A DNA stretch of 41,195 nucleotides from an uncultured Robinsoniella sp. (GTDB lineage: Bacteria; Bacillota; Clostridia; Lachnospirales; Lachnospiraceae). Under the pieces are notes generated by a model. It saw only the letters and a program-made list of their open reading frames with translations. It did no database searches and was not told the origin of the DNA. This document shows, piece after piece, positions 16,549 through 26,092 of the stretch (the first letter of the stretch is position 1; each line of letters starts with the position of its first letter). The position numbers were made by a program, and so were the translations under genes. The stretch spans positions 1 through 41,195 of the forward strand of contig UQCR01000059.1 in NCBI GenBank assembly GCA_900539655.1, given 5' to 3'.

Positions 16549-19230
16549 TTACTCGTCCTGTCCATCCTGTGATTCCTCTTCAGATCCGGTACTGTGAGCT
16601 TCCTGCTCTTCAATTTCCTTTTCTTCCAGTGCACGCTCTACCAGACTGTCTATGGACGAATCAACTGTTTCTTCCTCTTGTTCCAGTCCAGTCTCAACTG
16701 ATGTATCAGCTTCACCATCTAAAGATTCCTCTTCCAGCAATTCTTCTTCCAGCGATTTTAACATATCCTCTTCCGTCTGATTTGAACTTTCCCTTACTTT
16801 TGCGATGCTTGCAACCATAATGTCATTATCCACATCCATGTTGATCAGCTTCACGCCGGAAGTAACACGTCCCAGGACAGAAATGTCCCCGCACATCATA
16901 CGGATTACGATACCCTCTGTACTGATAATCATGATTTCATTTTCTTTATTAACAGCCTTAACTCCGATAACATTACCTGTTTTTTCCATGATCTTGTAGC
17001 ACTTAACGCCTTTACCGCCTCTGTTCTGTGCCGTAAATTCATTCATATGGGTAAGCTTGCCCATACCTTTTTCAGATACAATCATCAGGTATTCACCCTG
17101 GGAATTCAGCTGCATTCCAATTACTTCATCTCCGTGGGACAGACTCATTCCGATAACACCCATAGAGGTTCTTCCGGTGCTTCTTACATCCGTCTCATGG
17201 AAACGGATACACTGTCCGTATTTCGTAACCAGAATGATATCTTTTTCGTTATTGGTTGTCTTAACTTCAATCAGTTCATCCTCCTCACGAAGGCTGATTG
17301 CCGCAAGTCCTGTCTTCCTCACATTGGCATAGTCTCTGATCGGAGTCTTTTTCACGATACCGTTCTTCGTTGCCATAAACAGATATCTGCCGGCCTTATA
17401 TTCCTTAATTGGAATCATAGCGGTAATCTTTTCACCCGGAGAGAGCTGCAGAAGGTTAATAATAGCCGTACCTCTTGCTGTTCTGCTGGATTCCGGAATT
17501 TCATAGGCTTTCAGCCTGTATACTTTTCCGGTATTTGTAAAGAACATCAGATAGTGGTGGGTGGACGTCATCAGCAGATCCTCGATGTAGTCATCATCAA
17601 TCGTCTGCATTCCCTTAATCCCTTTTCCGCCTCTGTTCTGGCTCTTAAAGTTATCGATTGTCATACGTTTAATATAACCCAATTTGGTCATTGCTATTAC
17701 AACGTTTGTCCTTGGAATCAGGTCTTCCATAGAGATATCAAATTCGTCAAATCCGATTGTAGTCCTTCTCTCATCTCCAAATTTATCGCGGATAATAATA
17801 ATTTCCTCACGGATAACGCCAAGCAGAAGGTTTCTGTCCGCCAGAATGGATTTTAAGTAAGTAATACGTTCCATCAATTCCTTAAACTCATTCTCAAGCT
17901 TCTCTCTTTCCAGACCTGTCAGCGCACGCAGCCTCATGTCTACGATAGCCTGCGCCTGTACATCTGACAAACCAAAGCGCTCAACCAATCCTTCTTTTGC
18001 AATCTGTGCATTTTTTGATGCGCGGATAATGCGGATGACTTCATCAATATTATCAAGCGCTATCAATAATCCCTGTAAAATATGGGCACGCTCTTCTGCC
18101 TTATTCAATTCATACTGGGTTCTTCTGGTTACAACTTCTTCCTGGTGCTGGATATAATAATGCAGCATCTGAAGAATATTCATAACCTTTGGCTCATTAT
18201 TGACAAGTGCCAGCATAATAACTCCAAAAGTATCCTGAAGCTGTGTATGCTTATATAATTGATTCAAAAGAACGTTTGCATTTACATCACGGCGAAGCTC
18301 AATATTAATACGCATACCTTCCCGGTTAGACTCATCAATAATATTTGTGATACCGTCAACTTTTTTATCCCTAACCAGGTCAGCAATCTTCTCGATTAAT
18401 CTTGCTTTATTTACCATGTATGGTAATTCACTTACAATGATTCTGCTCTTTCCATTTGGCATTGATTCGATATCGGTAACTGCACGTACTCGGATTTTTC
18501 CCCTTCCGGTACGGTAAGCCTCTTCAATTCCCTTTGTACCCAGAATCTGGGCACCGGTAGGAAAGTCAGGACCTTTTACAATTTCCAGAATTTCATCGAT
18601 TTCCGTATCCCGGCTCTCTTCAATGCGGTTATCAATCATTTTAATCACTGCATTTACGATCTCTTTCAGATTGTGAGGTGGGATATTCGTAGCCATACCA
18701 ACGGCAATACCGGATGTACCGTTTACCAGAAGGTTTGGATACCTTGCAGGAAGAACCGCAGGTTCTCTCTCTGTCTCATCAAAGTTCGGTACAAAATCTA
18801 CCGTGTTTTTATTGATATCAGCCAGCATCTCCATAGATATCTTACTGAGGCGTGCTTCTGTATAACGCATGGCAGCCGCGCCGTCACCATCCACGGAACC
18901 AAAGTTCCCATGGCCGTCTACCAACGGATAACGGGTTGACCATTCCTGCGCCATATTAACAAGTGCCCCATAGATAGAGCTGTCACCATGAGGGTGATAC
19001 TTACCCATGGTATCACCGACAATACGCGCACATTTTCTATGCGGCTTGTCAGGACCATTATTTAATTCGATCATAGAATACAGAACTCTACGCTGAACAG
19101 GCTTTAAACCGTCTCTTACATCAGGAAGAGCACGGGCAGCAATAACGCTCATGGCATAGTCGATATAGGATTTCTCCATTGTCTTCTTTAGATCGACTTC
19201 GTGTACCTTATCAAAAATATTGTCTTCCAA
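16549..19230 (-). CDS. gyrA: DNA gyrase subunit A
   Basis: At 893 aa this is slightly longer than typical GyrA. The breakage-reunion domain contains the active-site Tyr123 (MRYTEAR) and the quinolone pocket HPHGDSSIYG (79-88), with Ser84 and Gly88. Two GyrA-box-like motifs (QNRGGKG) in the C-terminal beta-pinwheel mark it as gyrase rather than topoisomerase IV. The last 70-75 residues form a strongly acidic Glu-rich tail, of the kind known to modulate DNA wrapping in other GyrA proteins. It lies 13 nt after gyrB. With GyrB it introduces negative supercoils ahead of forks. Confidence 0.97.
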   Translation of the reverse strand: MEDNIFDKVHEVDLKKTMEKSYIDYAMSVIAARALPDVRDGLKPVQRRVLYSMIELNNGPDKPHRKCARIVGDTMGKYHPHGDSSIYGALVNMAQEWSTRYPLVDGHGNFGSVDGDGAAAMRYTEARLSKISMEMLADINKNTVDFVPNFDETEREPAVLPARYPNLLVNGTSGIAVGMATNIPPHNLKEIVNAVIKMIDNRIEESRDTEIDEILEIVKGPDFPTGAQILGTKGIEEAYRTGRGKIRVRAVTDIESMPNGKSRIIVSELPYMVNKARLIEKIADLVRDKKVDGITNIIDESNREGMRINIELRRDVNANVLLNQLYKHTQLQDTFGVIMLALVNNEPKVMNILQMLHYYIQHQEEVVTRRTQYELNKAEERAHILQGLLIALDNIDEVIRIIRASKNAQIAKEGLVERFGLSDVQAQAIVDMRLRALTGLEREKLENEFKELMERITYLKSILADRNLLLGVIREEIIIIRDKFGDERRTTIGFDEFDISMEDLIPRTNVVIAMTKLGYIKRMTIDNFKSQNRGGKGIKGMQTIDDDYIEDLLMTSTHHYLMFFTNTGKVYRLKAYEIPESSRTARGTAIINLLQLSPGEKITAMIPIKEYKAGRYLFMATKNGIVKKTPIRDYANVRKTGLAAISLREEDELIEVKTTNNEKDIILVTKYGQCIRFHETDVRSTGRTSMGVIGMSLSHGDEVIGMQLNSQGEYLMIVSEKGMGKLTHMNEFTAQNRGGKGVKCYKIMEKTGNVIGVKAVNKENEIMIISTEGIVIRMMCGDISVLGRVTSGVKLINMDVDNDIMVASIAKVRESSNQTEEDMLKSLEEELLEEESLDGEADTSVETGLEQEEETVDSSIDSLVERALEEKEIEEQEAHSTGSEEESQDGQDE

Positions 19231-19243
19231 CGACTTTCTCCTC

Positions 19244-21169
19244 CTAAATGTCCAGATTTTCTACAAACTTAGCATTTTCTTCAATGAATTCCCTACGCGG
19301 CTCTACCTGGTCACCCATTAAGGTCGTAAACGTAAGGTCCAGCTCCGATGACGCTTCTTCATCCATCGTTACACGGAGCAGTACCCTGCTCTCCGGATCC
19401 ATGGTTGTCTCCCAGAGCTGTTCCGCATCCATTTCTCCAAGTCCTTTGTAACGCTGTATCTTATTACTCTGATCTCTTCCGACTTCAGCTAAAATTGTAT
19501 TCAATTCTTCATCGCTGTAAGCATACCACACTTTTTTGTTTTTCTCCAGCTTATAAAGAGGCGGCTGTGCCAGATACACATGTCCCTCTTTAATCAAATC
19601 AGGCATAAACCGATACATAAAGGTCAATAATAACGTACTGATATGGGCGCCGTCAACATCGGCATCCGTCATAATAATAATCTTATGGTATCTTAGTTTT
19701 GAGATGTCAAAGTCATCGTGGATACCTGTTCCAAATGCTGTAATCATCGCTTTAATCTCAGCATTTGCATATATTTTATCCAGTCTTGCCTTTTCCACAT
19801 TTAATATTTTTCCGCGGAGAGGCAGAATCGCCTGGGTACTTCTGCTTCTGGCTGTCTTAGCTGAACCACCCGCAGAATCTCCCTCAACGATGTAAATTTC
19901 ACAATTTTTCGGATCTTTATCCGAACAGTCAGCCAGCTTACCGGGAAGAGACATTCCATCCAGTGCCGATTTTCTTCTGGTCAGATCTCTTGCTTTTCTT
20001 GCCGCATCCCTTGCTCTTTGTGCCATAATAGATTTTTCCAGAATCATCTTCGCAATCTGAGGATGCTGTTCCAGATAAATCATAAGCTGTTCAGAAACCA
20101 CATTATCAACGGCACCACGCGCCTCACTGTTGCCCAGTTTTTGTTTTGTCTGTCCTTCAAACTGGGGATCACCGATTTTAATACTGATAATTGCCGTGAT
20201 ACCTTCCCTGATATCTTCTCCAACCAGTGACTCACTGTCTTTTATCAGCTTGTTCGTTCTGGCATAATCATTAAATGTCTTCGTCAGCGCACTTTTAAAC
20301 CCGGTCAGATGTGTTCCGCCTTCCGGAGTTGTAATGTTATTAACAAAACTGTATGCACCTTCCGTATAGCCGTCATTGTGCTGCATTGCAACTTCTACGT
20401 ATACGTCATCCCTGGTACCTTCACAGTAAATAATATCTGGATATAGCGGATTTTTCCCTTTGTTGAGATAAGTAACAAATTCCTTAATCCCGCCTTCGTA
20501 ATGGAAAACTTTCTCCACCGGCTCTTCACTTCTCTCATCCCTTAGGATAATCCTGATATTCTTGGTCAGGAATGCCATTTCACGAAGCCGCTGTTTTAAA
20601 GTATTAAAATCATAAACCGTTTCCTCGAAAATTTCCTTGTCCGGAAGGAAAGTAACCATAGTTCCTGTCTTCTCCGGATCACATTCTCCGATGACTTTTA
20701 ATTTATAAACAACTTTTCCACGTTCATAACGCTGTCTGTAAATCTTACCCTCACTGTAGATGGTTACTTCCAGGTTTTCCGACAAAGCATTCACGACAGA
20801 CGCACCTACCCCGTGAAGTCCACCGGATACTTTATAACCGCCGCCGCCGAATTTACCGCCGGCATGAAGAATCGTAAATACTACTTCTACTGCCGGAAGT
20901 CCTGATTTATGATTGATTCCTACCGGGATACCGCGGCCATTATCGATTACCGTTATGGAATTGTCTTTATTAATGGTCACCTGAATTGTGTCGCAGTATC
21001 CTGCAAGTGCTTCATCCACTGCATTATCTACAATTTCATACACAAGGTGGTGCAGTCCGCGGATGGATGTACTTCCAATGTACATACCGGGTCTTTTTCT
21101 GACTGCTTCCAACCCCTCTAAAATTTGTATTTGATCTGCGCCATATTCTGCATTTAATTCTGTACCCAT
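19244..21169 (-). CDS. gyrB: DNA gyrase subunit B
   Basis: This 641-aa GHKL ATPase/TOPRIM protein has the ATP-binding elements IVDNAVDEA, DNGRGIPV and GGLHGVGASVVNALS. TOPRIM motifs are EGDSAGGSAK and DADVDGAHI, and the C-terminal segment IQRYKGLGEMDAEQL is typical. The length equals that of Gram-positive GyrB, lacking the insertion of the E. coli protein. The ATG at 21169 has an AGGAGGA site. It supplies ATP-driven strand capture for gyrase and forms one cluster with recF upstream and gyrA downstream. Confidence 0.97.
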   Translation of the reverse strand: MGTELNAEYGADQIQILEGLEAVRKRPGMYIGSTSIRGLHHLVYEIVDNAVDEALAGYCDTIQVTINKDNSITVIDNGRGIPVGINHKSGLPAVEVVFTILHAGGKFGGGGYKVSGGLHGVGASVVNALSENLEVTIYSEGKIYRQRYERGKVVYKLKVIGECDPEKTGTMVTFLPDKEIFEETVYDFNTLKQRLREMAFLTKNIRIILRDERSEEPVEKVFHYEGGIKEFVTYLNKGKNPLYPDIIYCEGTRDDVYVEVAMQHNDGYTEGAYSFVNNITTPEGGTHLTGFKSALTKTFNDYARTNKLIKDSESLVGEDIREGITAIISIKIGDPQFEGQTKQKLGNSEARGAVDNVVSEQLMIYLEQHPQIAKMILEKSIMAQRARDAARKARDLTRRKSALDGMSLPGKLADCSDKDPKNCEIYIVEGDSAGGSAKTARSRSTQAILPLRGKILNVEKARLDKIYANAEIKAMITAFGTGIHDDFDISKLRYHKIIIMTDADVDGAHISTLLLTFMYRFMPDLIKEGHVYLAQPPLYKLEKNKKVWYAYSDEELNTILAEVGRDQSNKIQRYKGLGEMDAEQLWETTMDPESRVLLRVTMDEEASSELDLTFTTLMGDQVEPRREFIEENAKFVENLDI

Positions 21170-21208
21170 AAGAATCCTCCTGTTTTCGCTGCTGAGTATT
21201 TACACATG

Positions 21209-22288
21209 TTATTCATAGACGATACCGTCCACCACATGAAATACTTTATTAATCTTAAATTGATTCTCTATAAAATCATCGATCCCCGTACAGGTGATCA
21301 ATGTTTGAATATCATGAATGCTGTCTAACAGATAGTGTTGCCTGTTACTGTCCAGTTCAGACAAGACATCATCCAGCAATAAAATAGGTGTATCTTTAAT
21401 TTCCTGCTTAACCAGTTCAATTTCAGCCAGCTTTAATGATAAAGCCGCGGTCCTCTGCTGGCCCTGGGATCCAAACCTTCGGATATCCACGTCCTGGATT
21501 TTAAAACAGAGGTCATCTCTGTGGGGTCCGGTCATGGTCATCCGCATCTTCAGATCCTTGTCTCTGCTTTTCCTCAGCTGTTCTTCAAAAGCTTCAGCCG
21601 AAACGTTTTTCTCATAATCCACAATTAATTCCTCCCGGTCTCCCGAAAGCTTTTTGTGGATACCTGCTATAATACCATTCAGCCGCTCAACAAATAACCG
21701 GCGTTCCTCGATTACCTTACAGCCGTACTGAACCATCTGCTGATCCCAGATATCAAGAGTATCCAGGTATTCCGGATGAAATGCAATATCTTTAAGCAGT
21801 TTATTTCTCTGATTCACTATTTTATTATAATTTGATAACTGAAACAAATATAATTTATTTAACTGACACAGCTCCATGTCAATAAAACGCCTTCTCTCAG
21901 AAGGACCGTTTTTAATAATATTAAGATCCTCCGGTGAGAAAAATACCAGGTTCACAATTCCGAAGAGCTCACTTGCCTTCCGGATCGGAATGCCGTTAAT
22001 GGCAATCCCCTTTGTCCTGTTCTTCTTCAGATGCATGTCAATCTTATAGGCACTTCCGTTTTTGTTCAGCCTCATGCGGATATGTGATTCCTCTTCATGA
22101 AACTGAATAATTTCCCGGTCCTTGCTTCCCTTGTGGGATTTGGTTGTCCCACAGAGATATACTGCTTCTAAAATATTCGTCTTGCCCTGCGCATTATCAC
22201 CATAGAAAATATTCGTACCACTATCAAACTTTAATTTTAAGGAATTATAATTTCTAAATTTTTCAAGTTTAATAGATTCAATAATCAT
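21209..22288 (-). CDS. recF: DNA replication and repair protein RecF
   Basis: This 359-aa SMC-like ATPase has Walker A GDNAQGKTN (about 30-38), the signature SQGQQRTAALSLKLAE, and Walker B LLLDDVLSELD near the C-terminus. RecF loads RecA at gapped DNA with RecO and RecR. It begins 11 nt after the S4-domain gene without a strong ribosome binding site of its own, which suggests translational coupling. Order and orientation in the dnaA-dnaN-S4-recF-gyrB block are the standard Firmicute arrangement. Confidence 0.96.
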   Translation of the reverse strand: MIIESIKLEKFRNYNSLKLKFDSGTNIFYGDNAQGKTNILEAVYLCGTTKSHKGSKDREIIQFHEEESHIRMRLNKNGSAYKIDMHLKKNRTKGIAINGIPIRKASELFGIVNLVFFSPEDLNIIKNGPSERRRFIDMELCQLNKLYLFQLSNYNKIVNQRNKLLKDIAFHPEYLDTLDIWDQQMVQYGCKVIEERRLFVERLNGIIAGIHKKLSGDREELIVDYEKNVSAEAFEEQLRKSRDKDLKMRMTMTGPHRDDLCFKIQDVDIRRFGSQGQQRTAALSLKLAEIELVKQEIKDTPILLLDDVLSELDSNRQHYLLDSIHDIQTLITCTGIDDFIENQFKINKVFHVVDGIVYE

Positions 22289-22299
22289 GTCAGCACCAA

Positions 22300-22509
22300 C
22301 TATTTTACAATTTTTATTGTTTCGCCATCGAAGTCCACTACATCATTCTCATGCAGTTTTTTCCCTCTCTGGTATTCCACCTCGCCATTCACCTTAACCA
22401 GTCCGTCCTGGATCACTATTTTTGCAACCACTCCGGAATCTACCAGCCCGCCTGCCTTTAATGCCTGGCCTAATTTAATGTATTCATCTCTTAACTTAAT
22501 CGTTTCCAT
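22300..22509 (-). CDS. S4-domain RNA-binding protein (YaaA/RlbA type)
   Basis: This 69-aa protein is essentially a single S4 RNA-binding domain (IKLRDEYIKLGQALK ... VKVNGEVEYQRGKKL). It is always found between dnaN and recF in Firmicutes; B. subtilis calls it YaaA or RlbA. A ribosome-assembly or rRNA-binding role has been proposed for the family, but the sequence alone shows only the RNA-binding fold. An AGGAAAGG site precedes the ATG. Confidence 0.92.
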   Translation of the reverse strand: METIKLRDEYIKLGQALKAGGLVDSGVVAKIVIQDGLVKVNGEVEYQRGKKLHENDVVDFDGETIKIVK

Positions 22510-22522
22510 GATGCCCTTTCCT

Positions 22523-23626
22523 CTATACCGTAAAATTAACCGGAAGAATCAAATAGATATAAGTTTCTTTCTCGTCTTTTATAAAGCAGGGTGCCTTTGG
22601 ATTTACCAGATACAGAGTCACATTCTCATCATCAATAACACGAAGTGAGTCTATTAAGAATCTGGGGTTAAACCCAATGAGGATATCTTTCCCCTCTTTC
22701 GTAATATCAATTTCTTCATCCATGGAACCGATCTGTGAATTAATTTTAAGTTCCATAGAGCCGTCGCTTATCTGAATGATAATTGGTTTCTTGTCACTTT
22801 CCTTTACAAGAAGAGTAGCACGATCGATACAATCAAGCAATTCTTTTTTATTTATTTCCACCTTAGTTTCATAATCACTGGAAAGCATTTGTTCTATCCT
22901 GAAGTACTCGCCTTCAATCAGGCGTGATACAACCGTTGTCTGGTCAAATTCAAATACAATATGATTATTTGTGAAGAAAAGACGAACCTCATCATCTACT
23001 TCTCCTGATAAAATCTTACTTACTTCTGTGAGTGTCTTTCCTGGAACGACAACCTTCTTGTGTCCGTAAGTATCCCTTAATTCGATTTTCCGAATCGATA
23101 TTCGATGACCATCTAATGATACAACTTTCAGTTCATTTTCGTTGATTTCAAATAATTCCCCGGTCATCATTTTATTATTTTCATTTGCTGCAATCGAAAA
23201 AATCGTCTGACGAATTACTTCTTTCAAAGTAAACTGGGACAGTGCGATGGAATCATTTTTTTCTACATATGGAAGATATGAAAAATCCTCTCCTGATTTT
23301 CCGGAAATGTTAAACTTCGCTTTTTCGCAGGTAATCGTTGCCTGTAGCTTGGCATCTGTTTCTATAACAATATCGTTTTCCGGTAATTTTCGAATAATTT
23401 CTGAAAAAATCTTTGCATCCAGTGCAATAATACCTTTATCTAAGATCTCACCGGTGACTTTTGTTTCAATTCCAAGTTCCATATCATTTGAAGTTAACTT
23501 AATTTCATTGGTAGAAGCATCAATTAAGATACATTCCAGAATTGGCATTGTTGTTTTAGAAGGAACAGCTTTCATAACAATGTTAACGCTTTTTAATAAA
23601 TCTGATTTTGAGCAGACAATCTTCAT
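22523..23626 (-). CDS. dnaN: DNA polymerase III sliding clamp (beta subunit)
   Basis: This 367-aa protein has the three-domain clamp layout. The start MKIVCSKSDLLKSVNIV and the end YIYLILPVNF are family hallmarks; the C-terminus forms part of the peptide-binding pocket. It encircles DNA and tethers the replicative polymerase and repair factors. An AAAGGAG site precedes the ATG. It is separated from dnaA by a 328-bp spacer that holds DnaA boxes and an AT-rich tract, so this is not a simple operon spacer. Confidence 0.97.
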   Translation of the reverse strand: MKIVCSKSDLLKSVNIVMKAVPSKTTMPILECILIDASTNEIKLTSNDMELGIETKVTGEILDKGIIALDAKIFSEIIRKLPENDIVIETDAKLQATITCEKAKFNISGKSGEDFSYLPYVEKNDSIALSQFTLKEVIRQTIFSIAANENNKMMTGELFEINENELKVVSLDGHRISIRKIELRDTYGHKKVVVPGKTLTEVSKILSGEVDDEVRLFFTNNHIVFEFDQTTVVSRLIEGEYFRIEQMLSSDYETKVEINKKELLDCIDRATLLVKESDKKPIIIQISDGSMELKINSQIGSMDEEIDITKEGKDILIGFNPRFLIDSLRVIDDENVTLYLVNPKAPCFIKDEKETYIYLILPVNFTV

Positions 23627-23641
23627 AATGTGGGTAACTCC

Positions 23642-23860
23642 TTTCGAGCCCGCTATATAATAAATTATTAAGAGAATCAGTAGTCTTAACCTTAGGGGCT
23701 GTTAGTTTGTGAATAAGTCTGAAGAGGCCCGTGTGTATAAGCCTCCCGTAAATTAATAAGTATGTGAAAAAGTCTCTGAAATTAAAGTATAAAAATCAGG
23801 TTATCAACAGAGCCCCTTAAAAATGATTATTATACACACATTTATGGCTGGTTTTCAACA
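23642..23860. other. oriC, dnaA-dnaN part: DnaA boxes and putative unwinding element
   Basis: The spacer has at least four DnaA-box-like 9-mers: TGTGAATAA (23708-23716), TGTGTATAA (23732-23740), TTATCAACA (23801-23809) and TTATACACA (23830-23838). Read on the minus strand, the box at 23708-23716 is followed by a short C run, a purine/pyrimidine triplet-like stretch and an AT-only tract (about 23652-23672). This is the order of the basal unwinding system described in B. subtilis. Box positions are read directly; the unwinding role is inferred. Confidence 0.7.
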
Positions 23861-23954
23861 AAATCGTGTGGATTGTTTTTTAAAGGGGAAAATCTACTGC
23901 TAATACCCGTTTCTTCTATTATTAATATTAAGGTGCGGGATAAATATCTTTACC

Positions 23955-25304
23955 TTAGTTTGGATTGATCTTTTTCTTTATAATTTCTACCGTATTGCGG
24001 ACATTATCGGATTTAGCCATTTCATTGGTGATATTTTTACAGCCATGAATAATGGTGGTGTGATCCTTCTTGCCCATAATATTTCCAATGGTTTTCAATG
24101 GAGTTTCCGTCATTTCGCGGCAAAGGAACATGGCAATCTGTCGAGGGAATACGATTTCAGAGTTACGTTTGTTTCCTTTCAGGTCCTCCGGCCTTAGATG
24201 AAAATGTTCCGCAACAATATCAATGATCAGTTCCGGAGTGATTTCACGGTTTTCATCCGGAGAAATAATATCTTTTAGGGCTTCTTCCGCCAAACCTACC
24301 GTAATTTCACGTTTTTCCAAATTGCTGAAAGCCATTAATTTGTTAAGGGCACCTTCCAGCTCACGGATATTGGACTTGATATTTGTCGCAATATATTTGA
24401 TAACATCATCATCGATCTGATAGCCGTCCAATTCTTCTTTTTTCCGGAGAATAGCCATTCTAGTTTCGTAATCCGGCGAAGAAATATCGGCAATCAGGCC
24501 CCATTCAAAGCGGGATCGCAGCCTGCCTTCCAGTGTCTGGATTTCTTTTGGAGGTTTATCTGAGGAGATAATAATCTGTTTTTTGGATCCGTGGAGGTCA
24601 TTAAAGGTATGGAAAAATTCTTCCTGTGTAGATTCTTTTCCTATAATAAACTGGATATCGTCGATGAGCAGTACGTCGATATTCCGGTATTTTTCACGAA
24701 ATTTTGTCATTGCAGTATTATTTCCGTTACGAATTGCTTCAATCAATTCATTTGTAAATGATTCACTTGTTACGTATAATACCTTAGACAGCGGATTTCT
24801 TTCTAATATAAAATGGGCAATAGAGTGCATTAAATGGGTTTTTCCAAGACCAACACCTCCATAAATAAACAGGGGGTTGTACATTTCGCCGGGTGATTCC
24901 GCAACTGCCAGTGATGCTGCATGGGCAAAATTGTTATTTCCACCAACTACAAAAGTGTCGAAAGTATATTTAGGATTCAAATTGGCTTTTTCCAAATTTT
25001 CATTTAAAGTAGAGGCAGGCGGCATTGATTTCTCTATCGTTTTCGCTTGTTCAGGTAAAATAAATTCAATATTATAATCCAGTCCCGTAATCTCGGCGAC
25101 CGCTACTTTAATAGGAAGTGTATACTTCTTACTTATATAATTAAGCCCCATCTGCTCGGATGGAACTAAGATTATAATCGTGCTGTTTTCTATAATGTGG
25201 ACCTTTAATGGTTTTATCCAGGTATTAAAGGAAACATCCGATAACTCGTGTTCTAGTTTTACTGTATACAGTATTTCTTCCCATTTTTCTATTATGATGT
25301 CCAT
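23955..25304 (-). CDS. dnaA: Chromosomal replication initiator DnaA
   Basis: This 449-aa protein has all four DnaA domains: an N-terminal interaction domain (1-85), a linker (85-110), the AAA+ domain with Walker A GGVGLGKTH and Walker B LLIDDIQF, and a C-terminal helix-turn-helix with the signature KDHTTIIHGCKNI. It binds the boxes flanking its own gene and opens oriC. The ATG at 25304 has an AAGGAG site. Boxes upstream of the gene imply autoregulation. The gene marks the switch point where transcription direction changes. Confidence 0.98.
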   Translation of the reverse strand: MDIIIEKWEEILYTVKLEHELSDVSFNTWIKPLKVHIIENSTIIILVPSEQMGLNYISKKYTLPIKVAVAEITGLDYNIEFILPEQAKTIEKSMPPASTLNENLEKANLNPKYTFDTFVVGGNNNFAHAASLAVAESPGEMYNPLFIYGGVGLGKTHLMHSIAHFILERNPLSKVLYVTSESFTNELIEAIRNGNNTAMTKFREKYRNIDVLLIDDIQFIIGKESTQEEFFHTFNDLHGSKKQIIISSDKPPKEIQTLEGRLRSRFEWGLIADISSPDYETRMAILRKKEELDGYQIDDDVIKYIATNIKSNIRELEGALNKLMAFSNLEKREITVGLAEEALKDIISPDENREITPELIIDIVAEHFHLRPEDLKGNKRNSEIVFPRQIAMFLCREMTETPLKTIGNIMGKKDHTTIIHGCKNITNEMAKSDNVRNTVEIIKKKINPN

Positions 25305-25371
25305 GTTAACGACTCCTTAAATATATTCTTCCGTTTTTCGCTGTGGTAAAAATCCGCTTATTTCCTGGTGT

Positions 25372-25749
25372 TTATCCAAAAACAATACAAATTTGTACTG
25401 TGTGGATGAGCCTTCAGAAAAACACAACAATAAATGATTGCAGCTATATGTTATCCACAATCATTTATATAGAGATAGATTTCCTTATCTAATTCTAAAC
25501 TAAATTAATCAATTTAGCAATCAAAAATTTTGGAAATAACACTTTGTGAACATATTTATCCACTTTCATCCAATAATTTCGACATCGTTGTGAATAACCA
25601 AATCCACAAATCCACATAGAATACAGGCTTTATTTACGGGGGATGTCCAATAAAATCAAAGTTTTTCACATATTTGGAAAAAGTTATACACAAGTTATCC
25701 CCAATTTGTGGATAACTTTATGTAAACCGTAAAAAATAAGTGTGGAAAA
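25372..25749. other. oriC, dnaA-rpmH part: DnaA-box cluster
   Basis: This roughly 600-bp gene-free spacer (25305-25904) contains many DnaA-box-like 9-mers. Perfect TTATCCACA lies at 25451-25459 and its complement TGTGGATAA at 25707-25715. Variants are at 25372 (TTATCCAAA), 25401 (TGTGGATGA), 25556 (TTATCCACT), 25589 (TGTGAATAA), 25684 (TTATACACA), 25695 (TTATCCCCA) and 25741 (TGTGGAAAA). Three of them (25684-25715) are packed within 32 bp in mixed orientation. Gene orientation switches from minus to plus across it, as expected for the origin. Confidence 0.88.
25492..25520 (-). promoter_or_regulatory. Possible dnaA promoter
   Basis: On the minus strand TTGCTA (25520-25515), a 17-nt spacer and TAGAAT (25497-25492) form a moderate sigma-A match. 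The leader would be about 180 nt and would contain the perfect DnaA box at 25451, consistent with autorepression. Other promoters are possible. Confidence 0.35.
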
Positions 25750-25790
25750 CTAAAAAGAGGGTAAAGAATATAAAAAAATAAAGGAATAGC

Positions 25791-25819
25791 TTGACTTACG
25801 GCATATTTATGAATATAAT
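25791..25819 (+). promoter_or_regulatory. Sigma-A promoter of the rpmH-rnpA operon
   Basis: TTGACT (25791-25796), a 17-nt spacer and TATAAT (25814-25819) form a near-consensus promoter. It lies about 85 nt upstream of rpmH and directs transcription rightward out of oriC. Confidence 0.82.
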
Positions 25820-25904
25820 TGAAATGATGTTTTTAAGCATGTAAAATTTAATTTGCCAATTATGTTAATAGATATTTGGTTAGATAGAAGGAGGTGCCAG
25901 ACTC

Positions 25905-26039
25905 ATGAAAATGACATTCCAACCGAAAAAGAGATCCAGAGCTAAAGTTCACGGATTCAGAGCTAGAATGAGCACAGTAGGCGGAAGAAAAGTTATCGCT
26001 GCTAGAAGAGCAAAAGGAAGAAAAAAATTATCAGCATAG
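25905..26039 (+). CDS. rpmH: 50S ribosomal protein L34
   Basis: This 44-aa, highly basic protein starts MKMTFQPKKRSRAKVHGF and ends ARRAKGRKKLSA, the universal L34 pattern and length. A GAAGGAGG site lies 10 nt before the ATG. L34 is a component of the large ribosomal subunit. It is the first gene right of oriC and is co-transcribed with rnpA from the promoter at 25791. Confidence 0.97.
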   Translation: MKMTFQPKKRSRAKVHGFRARMSTVGGRKVIAARRAKGRKKLSA

Positions 26040-26092
26040 GCCGCAGATTTGTGGCCTTTTCTTCTCTTTAAATGATTGGTAAAGGATGGCCT

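Noticed and set aside
16549..19230. Topoisomerase IV subunit A (ParC) instead of GyrA
   Set aside because: GyrA-box motifs, length, acidic tail and pairing with gyrB near dnaA identify gyrase.
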